7,336 nt of DNA from Deltaproteobacteria bacterium (GCA_030698575.1 JAUYMQ010000301.1:1-7336), one strand, 5' to 3'; positions 1 to 7,290 are shown, counted from the first letter of the stretch. A program made the numbers and translations. Notes: generated by a model from the sequence alone, not told the origin.

Positions 1-41
1 CGCGGTCGGGAGACTACTGGATCACCGATGCGTTTTCATTT

Positions 42-443
42 TCAGACGTTTAGACCACCCACACAGTTGGGAGAAGAGCCAAAAATGATTGTGAACAGGC
101 CCGGGACGACCGCCGCCACCTGGATGAGACCGGGCGCGGCGGCGAAGCCGAGGGTGCGTAGCATTTCGCGGTAGTTCGATCGGGTTTGCGGCTGGGGAAG
201 TAGCTTCGTGCCTATCACGTAAGTGAGAAAGGCCCAGACGTACCAGCCAAGGAAGCCTGCAACGACCTTCAGCAGTATACCGCCTACACCCGCGTGCCCG
301 AGGCTGGCGATCCCGCCGGCCACCGCCGAGAGCAGGACGACCCCCATCGCTTGGTTCAGCGCGTGCTCGTCGGCTTCCACCTCCGCGTAAAGCGAGACGT
401 CGAGCTTCATTGCGCGAACGATCCGATCTTGAAAACTAGCCAC
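42..443 (-). CDS. Yip1-family small membrane protein, C-terminally truncated
   Basis: Predicted 133-residue inner-membrane protein. It has a short soluble N-terminus (1-30, with KLDVSLYAEVEAD) and hydrophobic segments at about 32-48, 54-78 and 100-121. The pattern GWYVWAFLTYVIGTKLLP followed by an LRTLGFAAAPGL stretch is typical of bacterial Yip1-domain proteins, whose biochemical role is unknown. The start is GTG (443-441), supported by a strong Shine-Dalgarno GGGAGG five bases upstream. It starts 15 bases after the stop of the preceding minus-strand gene, so the two are probably co-transcribed. Family members usually continue after the third segment with further membrane helices and are clearly longer. 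Here the family-like sequence stops at about residue 121 and ends in an unrelated tail (GSSPNCVGGLNV). It may be a damaged gene or a short variant. Family assignment is from pattern recognition and is moderately sure. Confidence 0.65.
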   Translation of the reverse strand: MASFQDRIVRAMKLDVSLYAEVEADEHALNQAMGVVLLSAVAGGIASLGHAGVGGILLKVVAGFLGWYVWAFLTYVIGTKLLPQPQTRSNYREMLRTLGFAAAPGLIQVAAVVPGLFTIIFGSSPNCVGGLNV

Positions 444-458
444 GGTAACCTCCCGGCA

Positions 459-1175
459 TCAGCCTGTTGTCCTGGTTTCCTGGGTTCGCCCGCCCGCCGC
501 CTCGCGGCGCGGCACGCACACCTCGCCGTATCCGTACTTCCATGCCGTCCCGATAAACCCTCCCCAGCCGATACCCCACAACGGTTCCTCCCCGGGGACG
601 CCCAGGATGAATCTGCCCGAGAGGTTCTCGAGCATCCAGTGGTCGATGAAAAGCCTTTCGTGAAACAGGAGAACTACCTGGTAGGCCCCAATCATGAGGA
701 CGGCCAGGCTCACGCCTGAAACGAGCGAAACGCGCACCAGATCCGGCCGCCGGAAGAGCATGTAGGCCGTCACCGCAACGAAGACCGCGAAGCTCACGTA
801 GATCGAATTCAGCCCCGCCGGCACGAACAGCGCATGAGCCGCGAGCCCGCCGAGAAAGGCGAGGAAAAAGAACACCGGGTTCTGATTCCCGTAACGTGGC
901 GCCCGGGCGCGGTTGGCCAACACCTCATATGACGCAGCGCCGAGGCCGCCCGCGGTGAAACCGAAAAGGAGATCCTCCACGCCAACCGACCAGGGCCCGA
1001 TGAGATCCGGCCGCCAGTAGTCCTGCAGATACCAGTACTGGAAGATAGGCCCGAGAGGGATTGTGACCAGGCTCGAGATCCACAGCTCGCGCCGTAGATC
1101 CGGCCGTGCCAGATGGATTGCGATCCAGGGCACGAGCAGCGTGAGACCGAATAGCAGATAGGCGTGCTGATCCAT
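459..1175 (-). CDS. Multi-pass membrane protein with two lycopene-cyclase-type (CarR/CrtYcd-like) repeats
   Basis: Predicted 238-residue integral membrane protein with about six to seven hydrophobic segments, starting around 5-22, 32-48, 66-86, 100-118, 122-142, 152-172 and 189-212. It carries two related acidic motifs inside membrane segments: GVEDLLFGFTAGG (about 65-77) and VPGEEPLWGIGWGG (about 193-206). The heterodimeric/fused bacterial lycopene cyclase family has a repeated PxE(E/D) motif of this kind. The QYWYLQDYWRP stretch (46-56) before the first motif also fits. In the first motif the usual proline is replaced by valine. The ATG at 1175 is preferred to an upstream start at 1436 because the longer form would run through the serS promoter and antisense to serS. 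A GGGAG lies about 13 bases upstream of this ATG. No carotenoid genes are nearby, so lycopene cyclisation is not established; a related membrane role is possible. It is the first gene of an apparent two-gene operon with the Yip1-like gene. Confidence 0.6.
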   Translation of the reverse strand: MDQHAYLLFGLTLLVPWIAIHLARPDLRRELWISSLVTIPLGPIFQYWYLQDYWRPDLIGPWSVGVEDLLFGFTAGGLGAASYEVLANRARAPRYGNQNPVFFFLAFLGGLAAHALFVPAGLNSIYVSFAVFVAVTAYMLFRRPDLVRVSLVSGVSLAVLMIGAYQVVLLFHERLFIDHWMLENLSGRFILGVPGEEPLWGIGWGGFIGTAWKYGYGEVCVPRREAAGGRTQETRTTG

Positions 1176-1226
1176 GGAGCCCGGTTTCTCCCGTGCGCGA
1201 CTGGAGGCCGCGGGAACGTTCCTGAT

Positions 1227-2754
<1,528 letters not shown>

Positions 2755-2775
2755 TCTCTCCAGCGATCCCCTTGC

Positions 2776-2804
2776 TTGACGCAAACCCCGGTTAATGTTA
2801 AAAA
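2776..2804 (+). promoter_or_regulatory. Putative promoter of the tRNA-Ser/tRNA-Arg cluster
   Basis: TTGACG (2776-2781) is followed after 17 bases by TAAAAA (2799-2804), with an extended TG at 2796-2797. This lies just downstream of the serS stop, before the first tRNA-Ser gene, in a short AT-rich patch. It would give a leader of about 120 bases before tRNA-Ser(TGA). The -10 match is four of six, so confidence is moderate. Read-through from serS is not excluded because no clear terminator follows serS. Confidence 0.45.
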
Positions 2805-2869
2805 AATTCCTCGGGGCGAGTCAGGGATTCCCACCGGCTAGCATTGTTTCTCGCGTTTCATCACGGGCG

Positions 2870-2884
2870 AGCGGTCTGACCGCT
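2870..2884. repeat. 15-bp palindrome AGCGGTC-T-GACCGCT in the tRNA leader
   Basis: Two perfect 7-base arms flank one central T. It lies between the putative promoter and tRNA-Ser(TGA). It could be an operator or fold as a short hairpin in the leader; no T-tract follows, so it is not a classical terminator. Function is unknown. Confidence 0.4.
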
Positions 2885-2887
2885 TCT

Positions 2888-2905
2888 GACCCCGTTCCGG
2901 GGGTC
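2888..2905 (+). repeat. Short inverted repeat GACCCC / GGGGTC upstream of tRNA-Ser(TGA)
   Basis: Six-base arms (2888-2893 and 2900-2905) enclose GTTCCG. In RNA this gives a stable GC-rich hairpin just 3' of the 15-bp palindrome. The following bases are not U-rich, so it is at most a weak terminator or a leader structure. Confidence 0.35.
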
Positions 2906-2915
2906 GGGTCTCATT

Positions 2916-2927
2916 CTCGAATTCGAG
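2916..2927. repeat. 12-bp perfect palindrome CTCGAATTCGAG just before tRNA-Ser(TGA)
   Basis: The perfect self-complementary dodecamer ends four bases before the mature 5' end of tRNA-Ser(TGA). It might influence 5' processing or bind a protein, or be chance. Confidence 0.3.
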
Positions 2928-2931
2928 ATGC

Positions 2932-3017
2932 GGAGAGATGGCCGAGTGGTCGAAGGCGGCGGTCTTGAAAACCGTTAGGCGAAAGCCTCGGGGGTTCGAA
3001 TCCCTCTCTCTCCGCCA
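2932..3017 (+). tRNA. tRNA-Ser(TGA)
   Basis: Full class II cloverleaf. The acceptor stem is GGAGAGA (2932-2938) with TCTCTCC (3007-3013), discriminator G73, and encoded CCA (3015-3017). The D-arm is GCC/GGC. The anticodon stem GCGGT/ACCGT has loop CTTGAAA, giving anticodon TGA, which reads UCA and, by wobble, UCG. The long variable arm is TAGGCGAAAGCCTC, the serine identity feature. The T loop is TTCGAAT. It is the first tRNA after serS. Confidence 0.97.
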
Positions 3018-3063
3018 ATTTTCCCGACGTTACGCGCCGGCTACGGGCGAAGAGGCCTGCTCA

Positions 3064-3097
3064 GCCGGAGCACCTTTAGCAGTTCGCGGGCTCCGGC
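3064..3097 (+). repeat. Inverted repeat GCCGGAGC / GCTCCGGC between tRNA-Ser genes
   Basis: Perfect 8-base arms (3064-3071 and 3090-3097) enclose an 18-base loop in the spacer between tRNA-Ser(TGA) and tRNA-Ser(GGA). It could form a hairpin in the precursor transcript. There is no T-tract, so it is not a standard terminator. Confidence 0.35.
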
Positions 3098-3120
3098 CCG
3101 GCGGTGATCAGGTTCAGTCC

Positions 3121-3210
<90 letters not shown>

Positions 3211-3225
3211 GTTCATTGAGATTGA

Positions 3226-3302
3226 GCGCCCATAGCTCAGATGGATAGAGCGTTGCCCTGCGGAGGCAGAGGTCGCAGGTTCGAATCCTGCTGGGCGCAC
3301 CA
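3226..3302 (+). tRNA. tRNA-Arg(GCG)
   Basis: Class I cloverleaf. Acceptor GCGCCCA (3226-3232) pairs with TGGGCGC (3292-3298), then A73 and encoded CCA (3300-3302). D stem GCTC/GAGC. Anticodon stem TTGCC/GGCAG with loop CTGCGGA, which places GCG at 34-36. This reads CGC and, by wobble, CGU. The body resembles bacterial tRNA-Arg(CCG), but the loop clearly reads GCG. Most bacteria instead read CGN pyrimidine codons with ACG converted to inosine, so this is an uncommon anticodon. It is clustered with tRNA-Ser genes. Confidence 0.95.
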
Positions 3303-3307
3303 TACAT

Positions 3308-3330
3308 CAGGTGACCAGGTAACAGGTGAC
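3308..3330. repeat. Three tandem CAGGT-type units just after tRNA-Arg
   Basis: CAGGTGAC (3308-3315), CAGGTAA (3316-3322) and CAGGTGAC (3323-3330) lie head to tail, starting six bases past the tRNA CCA. This may be replication slippage, or a remnant of a duplicated or integrated end. No integrase or matching second copy is visible. Confidence 0.4.
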
Positions 3331-3486
3331 ACGAAGCGCTGATCGCGAGGCCCGTCGCGACAGCGCGTTCATTCAAGTCAGGGCTAACCGGAGGTCAGGC
3401 AGGGGTTTCCGGCGGGACTGCTGCTCCCAAACCGCGGGGCATCCCGCCGTCGCAAGCTCGTTTCCCTCGCCCTCTTCCGGTGGAAA

Positions 3487-3503
3487 CGCGGCCATGGGCC
3501 GCG
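3487..3503 (+). promoter_or_regulatory. Hairpin abutting the ribosome binding site of the 160-residue gene
   Basis: CGCGGCC (3487-3493) and GGCCGCG (3497-3503) are perfect 7-base arms around ATG. The second arm touches the GGGAGGGG ribosome binding site (3503-3510) of the gene starting at 3519. It may affect translation start or mark an upstream transcript end, but no T-tract follows. In the rest of 3303-3486 I see no gene and no clear promoter. Confidence 0.35.
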
Positions 3504-3518
3504 GGAGGGGGTCATTGC

Positions 3519-4001
3519 ATGGCGACCGAGGAGAAGGTGGGCACGGACTTGACGCTCGATGAAGCGCTCGACGGTTGGTCCAACCGGGCGCGCTACTGCT
3601 TCGAGTCGCTCAAGGAGGCCGTGCGAATATCGGGAGCGGAGTGGACGGGCATCATCTCCGCCTTCGGTCGCCAGCCCGTGCCGATTCTGAATTTCGGTGA
3701 CAAGAACGTCTGCCAGGTCTACCCGGACGGGGATCGGGTGGTTATCCAGATAATCCGCGGCGAGGATGTGCTCGAGGCGGTGAAGAAGGACCGGAAGCTG
3801 CCCGCCCACATGAAGCGCGCCTTCTCGGCGCCGGGCAAGCTCAACTTTCTCGCGGAGCTTCCGGTGACGGGCGTGGCCGACGCGCGGGCCGTCTCGTCGA
3901 TACTCACCATCAAGGCGGCGTGCCTCGGCGCGCGGACGACCACGGGCAAAGCCTTCAAGCGGCCGGCCCGCAAGTCCGCCGCCCATCGGAAAAGCCTTTG
4001 A
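3519..4001 (+). CDS. Hypothetical protein inside the tRNA-Ser array (possible DUF3788/DUF5655-like fold)
   Basis: 160-residue soluble protein with no signal peptide or membrane segment. ATG 3519 is chosen because GGGAGG lies about 10 bases upstream; an earlier in-frame start at 3480 would add 13 low-complexity residues and include the hairpin. An N-terminal helical part (11-40, LTLDEALDGW to LKEAVRISG) is followed by a tryptophan-containing beta-rich part (EWTGIISAFGRQ, about 41-52), then VCQVYPDGDRVVIQIIRGED (64-83). A helix LEAVKKDRKLP comes next, then FLAELPVTGVADARAVSSIL (110-129) and IKAA. The end (137-160) is basic and lysine/arginine-rich. This order of strands and helices recalls small DUF3788 or DUF5655-type proteins of unknown function, but I do not recognise it with confidence. 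The stop lies seven bases before tRNA-Ser(CGA), so the mRNA probably runs into the tRNA and is cut by RNase P. Confidence 0.7.
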   Translation: MATEEKVGTDLTLDEALDGWSNRARYCFESLKEAVRISGAEWTGIISAFGRQPVPILNFGDKNVCQVYPDGDRVVIQIIRGEDVLEAVKKDRKLPAHMKRAFSAPGKLNFLAELPVTGVADARAVSSILTIKAACLGARTTTGKAFKRPARKSAAHRKSL

Positions 4002-4008
4002 GTGATCC

Positions 4009-4099
4009 GGAGAGATGGCCGAGCTGGTTGAAGGCGCCTGACTCGAAATCAGGTGTACGGGTAACCGTACCGGGGGTTCGAATCCCTCTCTCTCCGCCA
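4009..4099 (+). tRNA. tRNA-Ser(CGA)
   Basis: Class II cloverleaf. GGAGAGA/TCTCTCC acceptor, G73 and encoded CCA (4097-4099). D stem GCC/GGC. Anticodon stem CCTGA/TCAGG, loop CTCGAAA, anticodon CGA, reading UCG only. The variable arm has a 6-bp GTACGG/CCGTAC stem with loop GTAA. T stem GGGGG/CCCTC includes one G-T pair. It starts seven bases after the preceding coding sequence. Confidence 0.97.
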
Positions 4100-4124
4100 T
4101 AATGTGATTTGAAGATTTACTCAC

Positions 4125-4215
4125 GGAGAGATGGCCGAGCGGCTGAAGGCACACGCCTGCTAAGCGTGCGTAGGGGAAAACTCTACCGAGGGTTCGAATC
4201 CCTCTCTCTCCGCCA
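4125..4215 (+). tRNA. tRNA-Ser(GCT)
   Basis: Class II cloverleaf. GGAGAGA/TCTCTCC acceptor, G73 and encoded CCA (4213-4215). Anticodon stem CACGC/GCGTG, loop CTGCTAA, anticodon GCT, reading AGC and AGU. The variable arm has a GTAGGG/CTCTAC stem. T stem GAGGG/CCCTC. It lies 25 bases after tRNA-Ser(CGA), completing a set that decodes all six serine codons. Confidence 0.97.
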
Positions 4216-4226
4216 ATTTCCCGTGA

Positions 4227-4251
4227 GTCCCCGAGTGCACCGTTCGGGGAC
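4227..4251 (+). terminator. Perfect hairpin between the last tRNA-Ser and the SRP RNA gene
   Basis: GTCCCCGA (4227-4234) and TCGGGGAC (4244-4251) are perfect 8-base arms around a 9-base loop that contains GTGCAC. It starts 12 bases after the tRNA CCA. Its place fits a transcript end or processing structure for the tRNA unit, but the next bases (AAGTAAGG) are not a T-tract. Rho-independent termination is therefore uncertain. Confidence 0.4.
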
Positions 4252-4282
4252 AAGTAAGGCCCGCCGCAATCCGCGGGGCGCG

Positions 4283-4398
4283 GAGGAGCGGCAGCTGGGT
4301 CCCGCGCAACGAGGTATGGCAAACTCCGCCAGGTCCGGAAGGAAGCAACGGTAGTCATTACTTTCGTGTGCCGCGGGGTCGCCTGGCTGTCGCTCCTC
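4283..4398 (+). ncRNA. ffs: Signal recognition particle RNA, small bacterial (4.5S) type
   Basis: RNA scaffold that binds Ffh and FtsY for co-translational targeting of membrane proteins. The conserved apical domain AGGTCCGGAAGGAAGCA (4331-4347) is present, with its GGAA tetraloop (4337-4340) closed by CC/GG, followed by GTGTGCCG on the 3' side. The ends pair over 17 contiguous base pairs, 4283-4299 with 4382-4398, including a few G-T pairs, giving the expected long hairpin of about 116 nucleotides. No Alu domain is present, as in the small type. Exact mature ends are inferred from the pairing. Placement directly upstream of dnaX matches a common bacterial arrangement. Confidence 0.93.
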
Positions 4399-4433
4399 GA
4401 CGCCCCGTGGCGCCGGAGTCCTGGAAACCCGCG

Positions 4434-6191
4434 ATGAGCTACACGGTCCTTGCGCGCAAATGGCGCCCGCGGCGCTTCTCTGAAGTGCTCGGCCAAGATC
4501 ACGTCACCCGTAGCCTCAAGAACGCCATCGCATCCGGCCGCATCGCCCACGCCATCCTGCTCACCGGTCCCCGCGGGGTGGGCAAGACCTCCATCGCCCG
4601 CATCTTCGCCAAGTCGCTCTGTTGCGAGCGCGGCCCCACCGCCGATCCCTGTGATGAGTGCCGGCCCTGCCGAGAGATCGCCGAAGGATCCGCCATCGAC
4701 GTCCAGGAGATCGACGGCGCGTCGAACCGCGGCGTGGAGAACGTCCGCGAGCTGCGTGAGAGCGTGAAGTACACTCCGGCCTCGTTGCGCTTCAAGGTGT
4801 ACATCATCGACGAAGTTCACATGCTGACGACAGAGGCCTTCAATGCCCTCCTGAAGACCCTCGAAGAGCCCCCGGATCACGTGAAGTTCATCTTCGCGAC
4901 CACCGACGTTCACAAGCTGCCGGCAACGATCCTCTCGCGGGTGCAGCGCTACGACCTCTCACGCATTCACACACGGGACATCGCGGCCAAGCTCGCCGAG
5001 ATCTCCGCGAGCGAGAAGATCGAGGCCGACGGCCCGGCGCTGGCGGCCGTGGCGCGCCAGTCGGAAGGGTGCATGCGCGACGCCCTGACGATTCTCGACC
5101 AGCTTGTCGCCTACACGGACGGCAAGATTCATGAGAGCGAGGTCCGGGAGGCGCTCGGTCTCATTGACCGTAACCTTGTTCTCGATCTGGCACGGACGGT
5201 GATCGCCGCCGATCCCAGGGCGTGTCTGGAGGGCCTCCGACAGCTCGATGCGCAGGGGGCCGACGCCAGGCGAACGGTCCGCGAACTCCTGGGGCTGCTG
5301 CGGGATCTCGTGGTGCTGGTCACGCTCGAGGCGCCGGAGAAGGTGATCGACGCGCCCGAGGCGGAGCTCGAACGGATGCGCGCGATGGTCGGCGGCGTCC
5401 AGCCCGAAACGCTGCATGCCCTCTTCGATCTGTTCCTCCAGTCCGACCAGGAAATCGAGCTTGCCTCGCAGCCCTTTCTCGTCTTTGAAATGGCGGTGCT
5501 GAAGGCGGCCCATCTTCGCCCGCTCCTGCCGATCTCCGAACTCCTGAGCCGCTTTGCTGATCTCGAGAAGGGCCTGCCCGCCTCGCCGCCGCCCGCTCCG
5601 GCGCGGGCGCCAGGGAACGTCGGCGGCGGTTCGGGAAAGGTAAAAAGCGTCGGACCCGGCGCACCTCGACCCTCCACGCCGGCGCCCACCCGGAAAGCAA
5701 GCGACACGGTTCCGCCGATCTCGGACGAAGACATTTCCGACAACGACGATCTGGATCACGCGCTGCCGGAAGAGGCGCAGGAGGAGCACGCCAGTTCGCC
5801 CTGGGGCCGCTACCTGGCGCACGTGGGCGCCCGGGCGCCGCTGCTTGCCTCGATCCTGGCCCACGGCCGCTTCGCCGGTATGGACGACACCACCCTGCGC
5901 GTGCATTTCAGGGTGGGGCTTCACGGTGACATGCTGGGCGACAAGGCGGCGCTGGCGGCGGAGCTGGCCAAGGAGTGCTTCGGGCGGCAGCTGAAAGTGA
6001 TCGCGGTGTCTGCTCCCGCGGAGGGGGAAGTGACGCCGAAAAAGGCGGTCGAGGCCCGCCGCGAGGTGCGCGAGCGTGAAAGCGATCGCGAGCGCGCGCT
6101 CAAAAAGGAAGCTCTCGAGCACGAGGCGATCAAGCAGGCGAAGCGCATCCTCGGCGGCGAGATCAAGGAGATCAAGACTTTCGGCGCCTAG
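4434..6191 (+). CDS. dnaX: DNA polymerase III subunit gamma/tau
   Basis: AAA+ ATPase of the replicative clamp loader, 585 residues. The start at 4434 (MSYTVLARKWRPRRFSEVLG) is the standard family N-terminus; a further upstream ATG at 4368 lies inside the SRP RNA. Walker A is GPRGVGKT (45-52). Zinc ligands are C64, C73, C76 and C79. Walker B is VYIIDEVHM (122-130). The arginine-finger motif is SRV (168-170, R169), where many homologues have SRC. Sensor 2 lies in GCMRDALTILDQ (212-223). Helical domain III runs to about 378. A low-complexity Pro/Ala/Gly linker (382-422) and an acidic patch (DEDISDNDD, 431-439) follow. The C-terminal domain (about 453-585) ends in a charged helix and LGGEIKEI. 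It is a full-length tau-like form. The linker has no A6-type slippery heptamer, so a gamma product by frameshift is not evident. First gene of a dnaX-ybaB-recR operon. Confidence 0.97.
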   Translation: MSYTVLARKWRPRRFSEVLGQDHVTRSLKNAIASGRIAHAILLTGPRGVGKTSIARIFAKSLCCERGPTADPCDECRPCREIAEGSAIDVQEIDGASNRGVENVRELRESVKYTPASLRFKVYIIDEVHMLTTEAFNALLKTLEEPPDHVKFIFATTDVHKLPATILSRVQRYDLSRIHTRDIAAKLAEISASEKIEADGPALAAVARQSEGCMRDALTILDQLVAYTDGKIHESEVREALGLIDRNLVLDLARTVIAADPRACLEGLRQLDAQGADARRTVRELLGLLRDLVVLVTLEAPEKVIDAPEAELERMRAMVGGVQPETLHALFDLFLQSDQEIELASQPFLVFEMAVLKAAHLRPLLPISELLSRFADLEKGLPASPPPAPARAPGNVGGGSGKVKSVGPGAPRPSTPAPTRKASDTVPPISDEDISDNDDLDHALPEEAQEEHASSPWGRYLAHVGARAPLLASILAHGRFAGMDDTTLRVHFRVGLHGDMLGDKAALAAELAKECFGRQLKVIAVSAPAEGEVTPKKAVEARREVRERESDRERALKKEALEHEAIKQAKRILGGEIKEIKTFGA

Positions 6192-6238
6192 CGCTACGTT
6201 CAGCGACGGCGCGGTCCGACAGGCAAAAGGAAGAGCGA

Positions 6239-6553
6239 ATGCAAGGCCAGATGAAGAACCTCATGAAGCAGGCGCAGCAGATGCAGGCGAAGCTCGCCAA
6301 GGTGCAGGAGGAGCTCAAGGGGCGCGAAGTCGAGGCGACGTCGGGGGGCGGGATGGTCACCGCAGTGGTGAACGGCGCGCAGGAGGTTCTCTCGATCAGG
6401 GTCGAGCGCGACATCGTGAACCCGGACGACGTCGAGATGCTGCAGGATCTGGTCCGGGCGGCGGTGAACGAGGCGTTGAAGAAGTCGCGGGAGATGGTCT
6501 CCGAGGAGATGGGAAAGATCACTGGCGGGCTCGGTATTCCGGGGCTGACGTAA
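6239..6553 (+). CDS. ybaB: YbaB/EbfC-family nucleoid-associated protein
   Basis: Small DNA-binding protein of 104 residues, the usual family length, that acts as a dimer on the nucleoid. The N-terminal helix with MKNLMKQAQQMQAKLAKVQEE begins near residue 5 and is the family hallmark. It is followed by the beta sheet (GREVEATSGGGMVTAVVNG, 28-46, and VLSIRVERDI) and the helical end MLQDLVRAAVNEALKKSREM. The start is supported by AAGGAAG five to six bases upstream. It lies 47 bases after dnaX and one base before recR, so the three are co-transcribed. Its pairing with recR is conserved in many bacteria, suggesting a link with DNA repair, though the exact role remains open in the family. Confidence 0.96.
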   Translation: MQGQMKNLMKQAQQMQAKLAKVQEELKGREVEATSGGGMVTAVVNGAQEVLSIRVERDIVNPDDVEMLQDLVRAAVNEALKKSREMVSEEMGKITGGLGIPGLT

Positions 6554-6554
6554 A

Positions 6555-7154
6555 ATGGCGCACCCCGGGCCCATCGCACGCCTGATCGAGCAGTTCCAGA
6601 AGCTTCCGGGCATCGGGGAGAAGACCGCCACGCGGCTCGCCTATCACGTGCTCAAGAGCGCGCCCGTCCTCGCCCAGGGACTCGCTGAGGCAATCCGGCG
6701 CGTCAAGGAAGAGGTGGTGCTCTGCCGGTCCTGCTGGAACCTGACCGACGCCGATCCCTGCGCGATCTGCCGGGACGATCGGCGCGACCCGCTCCAGATA
6801 TGCGTCGTCGAGGAGCCGCCCGATCTTCTTGCCATCGAGCGGACGGGAAAGTTCCGCGGCCACTTCCATGTTCTGCACGGGGCGCTCTCGCCACTCGACG
6901 GAATCGGGCCGGACGATCTGCATTTTGGCGAGTTGCTCGATCGTCTCGAGAAGCTCGGCAAGAAGTGTGAGGTCATCGTCGCGACGAATTTGAACGCCGA
7001 CGGTGAGGCCACGGCGCTCTACCTGGCCCGCATTCTGAAACCGATCGGCTACCGCGTGACGCGGCTCGCCCAGGGAATTCCCACGGGGGGCGATCTCGAA
7101 TACGTCGATCCCCTCAGTATCGCGAAGAGCCTGGAAAACCGCCGGGAGCTGTGA
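6555..7154 (+). CDS. recR: Recombination mediator protein RecR
   Basis: Recombination mediator of the RecFOR pathway; with RecO it loads RecA on SSB-coated single-stranded DNA. The protein has 199 residues, the standard length. The helix-hairpin-helix lies at LPGIGEKTATRLAYH (17-31). The zinc finger has C57, C60, C69 and C72. The Toprim domain runs about 79-172, starting with ICVVEEPPDL (82-91) and including GALSPLDGIGPDDL (109-122). The conserved TNPxxEGEATA block appears as TNLNADGEATA (144-154), with Leu for Pro and Asp for Glu. The C-terminal GIPTGGDLEYVD (174-185) is typical. ATG 6555 lies one base after the ybaB stop; translation is probably coupled. Confidence 0.97.
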   Translation: MAHPGPIARLIEQFQKLPGIGEKTATRLAYHVLKSAPVLAQGLAEAIRRVKEEVVLCRSCWNLTDADPCAICRDDRRDPLQICVVEEPPDLLAIERTGKFRGHFHVLHGALSPLDGIGPDDLHFGELLDRLEKLGKKCEVIVATNLNADGEATALYLARILKPIGYRVTRLAQGIPTGGDLEYVDPLSIAKSLENRREL

Positions 7155-7184
7155 GGCGCGCCCGGACCGCGCCGAAAAGGCCCA

Positions 7185-7209
7185 CGGAGGCCCGTCGCAG
7201 GGCTTTCCG
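7185..7209 (+). terminator. Weak hairpin after recR
   Basis: CGGAGGCCC (7185-7193) pairs with GGGCTTTCCG (7200-7209) around loop GTCGCA, with one G-T pair and one bulged T. It starts 30 bases after the recR stop, a fitting place for an operon end, but no T-tract follows. Confidence 0.3.
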
Positions 7210-7290
7210 GGCCCCCGCAAGCACTGCGGAAGCCGCCCTAAAGATCTCTTTCCAGATGCCGAAGAAGTCTTTGTCTTACTGGGGAAATGC

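Noticed and set aside
3-53. Plus-strand open stretch ending in TAG, reading SGDYWITDAFSFSDV, possible end of a gene entering from the left.
   Set aside because: Only 16 codons are visible, it overlaps the end of the Yip1-like gene in convergent orientation, and no motif can be recognised.
2786-2816. CCCCG / CGGGG inverted repeat after serS as a terminator.
   Set aside because: Five-base arms with a 21-base loop and no following T-tract; it also overlaps the better promoter candidate.
3226-3330. tRNA-Arg 3' end with nearby short repeats as an integration (att) site.
   Set aside because: No integrase gene and no second copy of the tRNA 3' end in the window.
3384-4913. Very long minus-strand open frame across the tRNA cluster and start of dnaX.
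   Set aside because: It crosses three tRNA genes, the SRP RNA and two well-supported plus-strand genes; its composition is that of antisense of high-GC coding DNA.
5636-5655. A-run in the dnaX linker (GTA AAA AGC) as a possible frameshift site for a gamma-type product.
   Set aside because: Only five A residues in a phase that does not allow tandem slippage, and the -1 frame stays open for a long way, so it would not give a short gamma protein.
6030-6115. Two AAAAAG sites near the end of dnaX (about 6038 and 6101).
   Set aside because: They lie in the last 50 codons, well past the gamma/tau boundary, and encode ordinary Lys-Lys pairs.
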